The position numbers and the translations under genes are program-made. The notes beneath the pieces are model-generated. The model was not told the DNA's origin. It did not search any database and saw nothing but the letters and a program-made list of their open reading frames with translations. Positions 1-5,413 of a stretch of DNA of 5,848 nucleotides are shown piece after piece (positions within the stretch are counted from its first letter, which is position 1; every line of letters starts with the position of its first letter). The stretch comes from Gammaproteobacteria bacterium (GTDB taxonomy: Bacteria > Pseudomonadota > Gammaproteobacteria > Chromatiales > Chromatiaceae): NCBI GenBank assembly GCA_024644505.1, contig JAHEHQ010000177.1, forward strand, positions 1 to 5,848. Direction: 5' to 3'.

Positions 1-280
1 CAATGGAATAGCGGACACCGGCCTGGGCGGCAAGATTCACCACCCGGTCGGGTTTATGATCCGCAAAGGCCTTGGCGATGGCTTCCCGGTCCTCCAGGAA
101 TAGTCGCAGATCCGTATAGCCCGGACAGGCCAGGGTACGGGCCAGTCGTGCCTCCTTCAATCTGACGTCGTAGTAATCGTTCAGACAATCGATACCGATG
201 ACTTCATCACCGCGTTCCAGCAGTTTCAAAGACAGGGCCGATCCGATGAAGCCGGCACTGCCTGTTACAAGTATTTTCAT
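1..280 (-). CDS. NAD-dependent nucleotide-sugar 4-epimerase, UDP-glucuronate 4-epimerase-like (3' part outside window)
   Basis: Only the N-terminal 93 residues are present; the gene continues past the left edge. It is an extended short-chain dehydrogenase (SDR) that should invert C4 of a UDP-sugar through an NAD-bound 4-keto intermediate in the cytoplasm. The start MKILVTGSAGFIG carries the Rossmann GxxGxxG motif (G7, G10, G13). D31, at the end of the second beta strand, is the usual ribose-binding acid. The stretch CLNDYYDVRLKEARL (residues 32-46) and LAAQAGVRYS (83-92) are signatures of the UDP-glucuronate 4-epimerase/CapI branch rather than GalE or WbpP/TviC. The catalytic Tyr-x-x-x-Lys lies outside. 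F61 stands where relatives usually have the Asp of an LDL motif that contacts adenine. The start follows an AGGGA ribosome site by 6 nt, and the gene sits 13 bp after the dehydrogenase on the same strand, so the two are probably cotranscribed. The family is clear; the exact substrate (UDP-GlcA or an N-acetylated uronate) is not. Confidence 0.9.
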   Translation of the reverse strand, partial: MKILVTGSAGFIGSALSLKLLERGDEVIGIDCLNDYYDVRLKEARLARTLACPGYTDLRLFLEDREAIAKAFADHKPDRVVNLAAQAGVRYSI

Positions 281-286
281 GAAGAT

Positions 287-291
287 TCCCT
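287..291 (-). promoter_or_regulatory. Ribosome binding site of the epimerase gene
   Basis: On the minus strand AGGGA lies 6 nt before the ATG at 280-278. It is a good Shine-Dalgarno match at normal spacing and supports that start. It sits within the 13-bp gap after the dehydrogenase, overlapping the last bases around its stop region. Confidence 0.6.
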
Positions 292-293
292 GA

Positions 294-1571
294 TCACAGC
301 CTTCCGTCGGTCACTGCGTTCGGCAGTGTATGCTTGATATCGTAAAGAATGCCACCGGCCTTGCAGAAAGAGCGAAGCTTTTCGGCACCCATAGCGACAA
401 ACTCCCGGTGGGCAACCGCCAGCACAACCGCAGAGTAGCTGTCTTGTTTCGGCTCCTTTATCGGTTCGATGCCATATTCCCTGACGGCTTCGGCAGAGAT
501 GACCCATGGATCGTAGACATCGACCTCGGCCTGGTAGGTCTTGAACTCCTCGACCATGTCCACCACCCGGGTATTTCTCAGGTCCGGGCAGTTTTCCTTG
601 AAAGTCAGCCCCATGATCAGCACCCGGCTCCCCGCGACCTGGAGATGGTTTTTGATCATCAGCTTTACCACCTCGGACACCACGTAGCTCCCCATGCCGT
701 CATTGATGCGCCTGCCCGCGAGGATCATTTCCGGATGATATCCAATGGCCTGTGCCTTGTGGGTCAGATAATAAGGATCCACGCCGATACAATGGCCACC
801 CACCAGCCCGGGCCTGAACGGGAGAAAGTTCCACTTGCTGCCGGCGGCATCCAGCACCTCTTGCGTGTCGATGCCCAGCCGGTTGAAGATCAGTGCCAGT
901 TCATTGATCAGGGCAATATTGACGTCCCTTTGCGTGTTCTCGATGACCTTTGCTGCTTCCGCCACCTTCACGCTGCTGGCTTTATGGGTTCCTGCGGTAA
1001 TGACCTGGCGGTAAAGGTTGTCAACGAATTCCGCCACCTCAGGCGTCGATCCCGACGTCACTTTCTTGATGTTGACTACCCTGTGCTCCTTGTCTCCGGG
1101 ATTGATTCTCTCGGGACTGTAGCCCGCGAAAAAATCCCTGTTGAATGCCAGGCCGGACAGTTCCTCGATAATGGGTACGCAAACCTCCTCGGTCGCCCCG
1201 GGGTAGACCGTGGACTCGAAAATGGCCACGTCACCCTGACTCACCAGCGCACCGAGCATCTGGCTGGCGCCGATGAGAGGCGATAGATCCGGGCGTTTGT
1301 GTTGGTCTATCGGTGTCGGTACGGTCACTATAAAAACATTGCAGCCCTTGAGATCCTCGGGGCGCAGGGTGTAGCTGAGTTTTTCCGCAAGCTTCAGTTC
1401 CTCGGGCTCCACTTCCAGAGAACTGTCGGTGCCGGCCTTGAGTTCTGCGATTCTTTCGGCGTTCACATCCAGGCCTATGGTGGGAAACTTCTTGCCGAAT
1501 TCCACCGCAAGGGGCAGTCCCACATAACCCAGGCCTATCACCCCTATGCGTACATCTTCCAGTTTGATCAT
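294..1571 (-). CDS. tviB: UDP-N-acetylhexosamine 6-dehydrogenase (TviB/WbpO type nucleotide-sugar dehydrogenase)
   Basis: This cytoplasmic enzyme would oxidise C6 of a UDP-sugar (UDP-GlcNAc or UDP-GalNAc in TviB/WbpO relatives) to the uronic acid with two NAD+, giving a charged EPS precursor. The 425 residues match the usual family length and the three expected domains are complete. The N-terminal Rossmann domain has GLGYVGLP at residues 13-20, VPTP at 84-87 and FESTVYPGATEE at 118-129. The central domain has AKVIENTQRDVNIALINE (207-224), with the family's catalytic Lys at 208. GGHCIGVDPYYL (258-269) carries the catalytic Cys261. The C-terminal UDP-binding domain has GLTFKENCPDLRNTR (321-335), then VYDP (352-355). 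The start is the only ATG before the Rossmann motif; its ribosome site is weak (GGGGT 14 nt upstream). The gene heads a minus-strand pair with the epimerase and is divergent from the priming transferase. Choice of the HexNAc branch over plain UDP-glucose dehydrogenase rests on motif wording and length, so exact substrate is inferred. Confidence 0.93.
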   Translation of the reverse strand: MIKLEDVRIGVIGLGYVGLPLAVEFGKKFPTIGLDVNAERIAELKAGTDSSLEVEPEELKLAEKLSYTLRPEDLKGCNVFIVTVPTPIDQHKRPDLSPLIGASQMLGALVSQGDVAIFESTVYPGATEEVCVPIIEELSGLAFNRDFFAGYSPERINPGDKEHRVVNIKKVTSGSTPEVAEFVDNLYRQVITAGTHKASSVKVAEAAKVIENTQRDVNIALINELALIFNRLGIDTQEVLDAAGSKWNFLPFRPGLVGGHCIGVDPYYLTHKAQAIGYHPEMILAGRRINDGMGSYVVSEVVKLMIKNHLQVAGSRVLIMGLTFKENCPDLRNTRVVDMVEEFKTYQAEVDVYDPWVISAEAVREYGIEPIKEPKQDSYSAVVLAVAHREFVAMGAEKLRSFCKAGGILYDIKHTLPNAVTDGRL

Positions 1572-1752
1572 TGGTACTTTGATTACCCCAAATAATGAAA
1601 TCTGTTTTGAATGGTATGAATTTTTTTCACGAACCGCCGTTAACGCTTATCAGATACTTAAGAGAGCGTCGTAAACAGACAACCCTCAGTTGTGTCGGTT
1701 TACTGATGATTTTCTTGAATATGACAAACGGTTTATCGGGTCGGGCAGTATC

Positions 1753-1768
1753 TTGAAAAAATATTCAA
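1753..1768. repeat. AT-rich inverted repeat TTGAA-N6-TTCAA
   Basis: Five-base arms TTGAA (1753-1757) and TTCAA (1764-1768) flank a 6-base AT-only spacer. The geometry would suit a dimeric regulator but the arms are short and could occur by chance in AT-rich DNA. A direct copy of TCTTGAA occurs at 1713-1719 and again at 1751-1757, 38 bp apart. Confidence 0.3.
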
Positions 1769-1823
1769 CCGAATCAGTGCGCAAAATGATACCCTGCCTG
1801 CCCCGCTTCTGCGAGTCGGTAAT

Positions 1824-1836
1824 GCCGGATTCCGGC
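1824..1836. repeat. Perfect 13-bp palindrome upstream of the transferase promoter
   Basis: GCCGGA-T-TCCGGC reads the same on both strands apart from the central base. It ends 8 bp before the candidate -35 box at 1845. The position suits an operator or activator site; as RNA it could also form a 5-bp stem with a 3-base loop, but no U-run follows, so it is not a terminator. No binding protein can be named from sequence. Confidence 0.4.
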
Positions 1837-1844
1837 GGGTTTGG

Positions 1845-1875
1845 TTGATATGGTATTCCGTCTATCCTGTATAAT
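1845..1875 (+). promoter_or_regulatory. Candidate sigma-70 promoter of the transferase-prsK-prsR operon
   Basis: A consensus -10 box TATAAT occupies 1870-1875 and TTGATA at 1845-1850 is a 4-of-6 match to the -35 box. The spacer is 19 bp, longer than the preferred 17, so the -35 part is less certain. Transcription would start around 1881-1883, only 2-4 nt before the ATG at 1885. No Shine-Dalgarno sequence precedes that ATG, so the transcript may be leaderless or nearly so. A second, more distant promoter could exist. Confidence 0.45.
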
Positions 1876-1884
1876 CCCAGCGCT

Positions 1885-3285
1885 ATGTTGAGACTTTTCG
1901 GACATTACATTTCCAAAACGTTTCTTCTCCTGGGCGTCTTGGAGCTGTTTCTGTTTTATGGCTGTCTTCTTGGAGCCCATATTGTCAGATCCGGTTTGAA
2001 TCTGAAGTTTCTCGAGCAATCCGTCGGGTCCGAAATCCACTCCTCGGCGGTGCTGTACGCGTTGCTGGTGTCTTCCTCAATGATCGCGATGGGACTCTAT
2101 CAGCGTGGTCTCCAGGGGGCGGCGGCACTGCTGGTCAGGCTTGGAGTGAGTTTTTTCCTCGCCTCCATGGCCATGAGCCTGGTTTTCTATGCGCTTCCGG
2201 GACTTTTTCTGGGGCGTGGTGTGTTTGGCCTGGCCATGCTCTTCTCACTTGTCGGGATATTGCTTCTGCGTGCGGTCTTCTTTCATTTCGCGGGTGTGGA
2301 ATCCCGAAAACACAGGGTGCTCGTACTGGGTACGGGAGTCAATGCGGCGCGCATAGCGAGCATGGAAGAGCACAGCCCCCACCAGCTCGGGTTTACGGTT
2401 GTCAGCTACGTCAACCTGGAAGAGGGACACAGCATTATTCCCGAAGACCGGAAGATCGAGTTGACCGGATCCCTCCTCGATCTGGTATTCGAACTTGAAG
2501 TCAACGAGATCGTCATTGCGGTGGACGACCGAAGAAAAGGACTTCCTGTGGATGACATTCTGGATTGCAAGATGTCGGGCATCGTCATCTTTGATCTGCT
2601 GACCTTTTTCGAGAAGGAGACCTCGAGGGTCAATATCGACCTGCTTCACCCCAGCTGGATCTATTATTCTCCCGGATTCAACGTGGGTGTCATAGGTCAG
2701 AACGGGAAAAGGCTGCTGGATATTATCGTCAGTGTTGTGATGATAATGATGTTTTCCCCTTTCTTCGTGATCGTCACCCTCTTGAGTCTGATCGGGTCGC
2801 TGGGGCGGCATCCCGTCTTCTATCATCAGGCCAGAGTGGGACAGAATGGCCGCATCTTCAGAGTTCACAAATTTCGGAGCATGAAACCGGACGCCGAGTC
2901 AGACGGCGTGGCCCGTTGGGCTACCTCGAACGACACCAGGGTTACGGTGCTCGGGAATTTCATTCGCAAGACACGACTGGACGAACTGCCCCAGCTATTC
3001 AACGTACTGAAAGGGGATATGACGCTGGTGGGGCCCAGGCCGGAAAGACCGGAGTTCGTGCTGGAGCTGGAAAAACAGATACCCTACTACCGTGAAAGAC
3101 ATCGGGTAAAGCCCGGTGTAACGGGTTGGGCGCAACTGCGCTATCAGTACGGATCCTCGTTGGAGGATGCCAAGCAGAAACTGCAATATGATCTTTACTA
3201 CGTGAAGAACGCCAACCTATTTCTGGATCTCGTCATTCTTCTTGAGACTGTTGAGATTGTTCTGATGGGCAAGGGTGCCCGTTGA
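1885..3285 (+). CDS. XrtA/PEP-CTERM-associated priming glycosyltransferase (polyprenyl phosphosugar transferase, TIGR03013-like)
   Basis: This inner-membrane phosphoglycosyltransferase should move a sugar-1-phosphate from a UDP-sugar to undecaprenyl phosphate, the first committed step of EPS repeat-unit assembly. The 466 residues fit the long WbaP-like architecture. Hydrophobic segments lie at about 10-32, 54-72, 84-104 and 112-134. A soluble Rossmann-like CoA-binding-type domain follows at about 142-240 (VLVLGTGVNAARIASM at 145-160). The C-terminal catalytic domain starts with KRLLDI (275-280), a membrane segment to about 302, KFRSM (329-333), RKTRLDELPQLFNVLKGDM (361-379) with the Asp-Glu dyad D366/E367, LVGPRPERPEF (381-391) and VKPGVTGWAQ (408-417). 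The opening MLRLFGHYISKTFLLLGVLE resembles relatives in exosortase EPS loci, which together with prsK/prsR downstream supports the PEP-CTERM subtype. The start at 1885 fits that N-terminus, although no ribosome site precedes it. Which sugar is transferred cannot be read from the sequence. Confidence 0.93.
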   Translation: MLRLFGHYISKTFLLLGVLELFLFYGCLLGAHIVRSGLNLKFLEQSVGSEIHSSAVLYALLVSSSMIAMGLYQRGLQGAAALLVRLGVSFFLASMAMSLVFYALPGLFLGRGVFGLAMLFSLVGILLLRAVFFHFAGVESRKHRVLVLGTGVNAARIASMEEHSPHQLGFTVVSYVNLEEGHSIIPEDRKIELTGSLLDLVFELEVNEIVIAVDDRRKGLPVDDILDCKMSGIVIFDLLTFFEKETSRVNIDLLHPSWIYYSPGFNVGVIGQNGKRLLDIIVSVVMIMMFSPFFVIVTLLSLIGSLGRHPVFYHQARVGQNGRIFRVHKFRSMKPDAESDGVARWATSNDTRVTVLGNFIRKTRLDELPQLFNVLKGDMTLVGPRPERPEFVLELEKQIPYYRERHRVKPGVTGWAQLRYQYGSSLEDAKQKLQYDLYYVKNANLFLDLVILLETVEIVLMGKGAR

Positions 3286-3335
3286 TTCTCAGATTTTCTC
3301 CAGCCTGGTTTTCGACCCTTCCAGGATTTTCTGCC

Positions 3336-3340
3336 GAGGT
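3336..3340 (+). promoter_or_regulatory. Ribosome binding site of prsK, deciding between two adjacent ATGs
   Basis: GAGGT lies 2 nt before the ATG at 3343 and 5 nt before the second in-frame ATG at 3346. The spacing favours initiation at 3346, which would remove one Met from the protein. Confidence 0.5.
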
Positions 3341-3342
3341 CC

Positions 3343-5394
3343 ATGATGTCTGAGTTCGGCCTTCTCGGTTTCACCTTTGCTGCAGTTCTGCTGTTAATAC
3401 TCCTGCTTCTGCTTCTGACCAGTTGGCGCGGTCGGCTGCAGGGAGGGGTAATGCTGGCCGCAACCTTCATCACCATGGTCTGGTCCGGCCTGTTTGCACT
3501 CCAATCGGGATACAAGTTGGTCCCGGGTGCGGTCATCTGGGGTATGGAGGCCCTGAAGAACCTCGCCTGGTGCGGCTTTCTTATGGTGCTGCTCTATAAC
3601 ATGGCGAAGCAGCGCAACACCTCGACCTCTTTTTTCCGGATTCTGTCCGTGGTTATTCTGATAGCCAGTGTAATGCTGGTGCTGCCGGAAGCCATTCTGC
3701 TGCCGGTGGTGTTTCTGGATGTGCGCTATCTCGGGCAGGTGGTGACCGCCGTGGCGGGTATGATGCTGGTGGAGCAGCTCTATCGTAATACCACGACGGA
3801 GCACCGCTGGGGAATAAAATATCTCTGCTTCGGGCTCGGCGGGATGTTCGCATTCGATTTCTATCTATTTTCGGATGCCCTGTTGTTCAAGCGAATCGAC
3901 GCCGATCTTTGGTATGCCAGGGGCGGGGTGGCGGCAATGATCGTCCCGCTTCTGGCTATTACAGCCGCCAGAAATCCCACCTGGTCCCTCGATCTTTTTG
4001 TATCCCGAAGAATTGTCTTTCACACCACAACGCTGCTGAGTGCCGGCGTCTACATGTTGTTGATGGCTTTTGCGGGCTACTACATCAAGCTTTATGGCGG
4101 GGAATGGGGACCAGTTCTGCAAATCACCTTCCTTTTTGCCGCAGCCCTGGTGCTGGTTGCGCTGCTGTTTTCCGGGCAGGTGAGGGCGCGGGCGAAGGTA
4201 TTTATCAACAAGCATTTTTTCAGTTATCGCTATGACTATCGTGAGGAATGGCTGCGACTGATTCGTCTTCTTTCAGGACAGGAGACGGAAGTGCCATTAT
4301 TTGAGCGCGTCATCTGGGCCCTAGGGGAAATTGTGGACAGCACGGGGGGCTTGTTGTGGCTGTGTTCGGATAATCGGGAATGCGAACTGGTTGCGCACCG
4401 CAATCAACCCATGCCGGAAATGGAGACCGATCCGGGACTCAGCTCGCTGGTCGATTTTCTGGGAAAGAGGCAGTGGGTTATTGATCTGGATGAATACGAG
4501 GCTCAGCCGGAACTGTACGAGGAGTTGGTATTGCCTCCATGGCTGACTTCCCTGAAAGGGGGGTGGCTGATCGTGCCACTGATCCATGACGAACGCGTGA
4601 TGGGTTTTGTCTTTCTGACAAGACCCAGAACCAGAATCAAGATCAACTGGGAAAACCTGGATCTCCTCAAAACCGCGGGACGACAGGCCGCCAGCTACCT
4701 GACCCTGTACAAAACCGCGGAGGCATTGACCGAAGCAAAGCAGTTCGATGGATTCAACCGCCTTTCGGCATTTGTCGTGCACGATCTGAAGAATTTAATA
4801 GCCCAGCTGTCTCTTATCGCAAAGAATGCCGAGAAACACCGGCATAACCCCGCTTTTATCGATGACGCCTTTCTCACCATCGACAATGCAGTAAAGAAAA
4901 TGACCCGCCTGATGTCCTATATGCGAAGTTCGGCGCCTGATGAAAGACGCGGCAGGGTCGAACTCAGCCGCATACTGAAAGAGGCGATCGCCGCCAAGTC
5001 GGTGCAGGAGCCGGTTCCGAGGCTGGTAACGGATATCGGTGAAATCTGGATATTGGCGGACCCGGACAGAATGGAGGCGATTCTCGGGCATGTGATCCAG
5101 AATGCCCAGGATGCTACAAACCCCACGGGTTCTGTGGAAGCGGGATTGCATTCGACCAACAACATGGCGATAGTGGAGATTACCGATGATGGAGCAGGCA
5201 TGGACGAACTGTTCATCAGAGAGCGGCTGTTTCGGCCCTTCGACTCGACAAAAGGCTTGACCGGAATGGGTGTGGGCGCCTACGAATGTCGGGAATTTAT
5301 CCACTCTCTCGGGGGAAGGGTGGAAGTCTACAGCAAGGTGGGTGAGGGCACCCGGTTCAAACTTATCATACCCCTGGCCGATACGGTATCGTGA
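3343..5394 (+). CDS. prsK: XrtA/PEP-CTERM system membrane histidine kinase PrsK
   Basis: This inner-membrane sensor kinase should autophosphorylate on His and pass the phosphate to PrsR, encoded 19 bp downstream. The 683 residues match the family architecture. The N-terminal part is a multi-pass membrane domain with about nine hydrophobic segments (roughly 7-26, 34-54, 64-86, 98-118, 127-146, 158-176, 192-209, 227-248, 258-278); the signal it senses is unknown. A GAF-like cytoplasmic domain spans about 315-455. The H-box FVVHDLKNLIAQLSL (477-491) carries phospho-acceptor H480. The ATPase domain has the N-box around N587 (HVIQNAQDAT), DDGAGMD (615-621), the F-box LFRPFDSTKG (629-638) and the G2 box GMGVGA (641-646), so all ATP-binding boxes look intact. 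No phosphate-receiver domain is attached. Initiation may be at the second ATG (3346). It lies 57 bp after the priming transferase on the same strand; the gap has no clear terminator, so cotranscription is likely. Family membership is firm from the membrane-GAF-kinase order and the prsR neighbour. Confidence 0.95.
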   Translation: MMSEFGLLGFTFAAVLLLILLLLLLTSWRGRLQGGVMLAATFITMVWSGLFALQSGYKLVPGAVIWGMEALKNLAWCGFLMVLLYNMAKQRNTSTSFFRILSVVILIASVMLVLPEAILLPVVFLDVRYLGQVVTAVAGMMLVEQLYRNTTTEHRWGIKYLCFGLGGMFAFDFYLFSDALLFKRIDADLWYARGGVAAMIVPLLAITAARNPTWSLDLFVSRRIVFHTTTLLSAGVYMLLMAFAGYYIKLYGGEWGPVLQITFLFAAALVLVALLFSGQVRARAKVFINKHFFSYRYDYREEWLRLIRLLSGQETEVPLFERVIWALGEIVDSTGGLLWLCSDNRECELVAHRNQPMPEMETDPGLSSLVDFLGKRQWVIDLDEYEAQPELYEELVLPPWLTSLKGGWLIVPLIHDERVMGFVFLTRPRTRIKINWENLDLLKTAGRQAASYLTLYKTAEALTEAKQFDGFNRLSAFVVHDLKNLIAQLSLIAKNAEKHRHNPAFIDDAFLTIDNAVKKMTRLMSYMRSSAPDERRGRVELSRILKEAIAAKSVQEPVPRLVTDIGEIWILADPDRMEAILGHVIQNAQDATNPTGSVEAGLHSTNNMAIVEITDDGAGMDELFIRERLFRPFDSTKGLTGMGVGAYECREFIHSLGGRVEVYSKVGEGTRFKLIIPLADTVS

Positions 5395-5413
5395 ACCTGT
5401 AATCCGGATAAGG

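Larger units (their letters stand above)
1572..1884. other. Divergent intergenic region between the sugar-precursor genes and the EPS transferase operon
   Basis: These 313 bases separate two gene sets transcribed away from each other and so must hold both promoters. The middle part (about 1575-1790) is visibly more AT-rich than the flanking genes. On the plus strand a candidate sigma-70 promoter sits directly before the transferase, with a perfect 13-bp palindrome just upstream of it. An inverted TTGAA/TTCAA repeat lies further left. I could not identify a convincing promoter for the minus-strand dehydrogenase. No credible small gene was found: the minus-strand frame over 1774-2040 runs into the transferase gene and has no recognisable content. 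Confidence 0.75.

Noticed and set aside
330..1286. A 318-codon open frame on the plus strand, antisense to the dehydrogenase
   Set aside because: It lies wholly within a gene with complete family motifs on the other strand, is rich in His, Arg, Asp and Gln as expected of an antisense shadow, and shows no recognisable domain or ribosome site.
1744..1756. GGCAG...TTGA on the plus strand as a sigma-54 promoter
   Set aside because: The distance between the GG and the TTG parts is one base too short and the invariant GC of the -12 element is absent.
1781..1794. GG...TTGC on the minus strand as a sigma-54 promoter for the dehydrogenase
   Set aside because: The GG-to-GC spacing is right, but the rest of the -24 element does not match TGGCAC, and it would leave a leader of about 200 nt. 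A chance match is likely.
2245..2868. A 207-codon open frame on the minus strand inside the transferase gene
   Set aside because: The plus-strand frame has a full set of transferase motifs; the opposite frame has low-complexity His/Asp/Gln-rich content typical of a shadow.
3267..3280. Hairpin GGGCA-AGGG-TGCCC at the end of the transferase gene as a terminator
   Set aside because: The stem is only 5 bp, lies before the stop codon and has no U-run after it, so it should not stop transcription into prsK.
3304..3325. Inverted repeat CCTGG-N12-CCAGG in the transferase-prsK gap as a terminator
   Set aside because: The arms are short, the loop is long and the following ATTTT tract is brief; a readthrough operon is more plausible.
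4795..5304. A 169-codon open frame on the minus strand over the PrsK kinase domain
   Set aside because: It overlaps the H-box to G2-box region of PrsK, which is clearly coding on the plus strand, and has no family features of its own.
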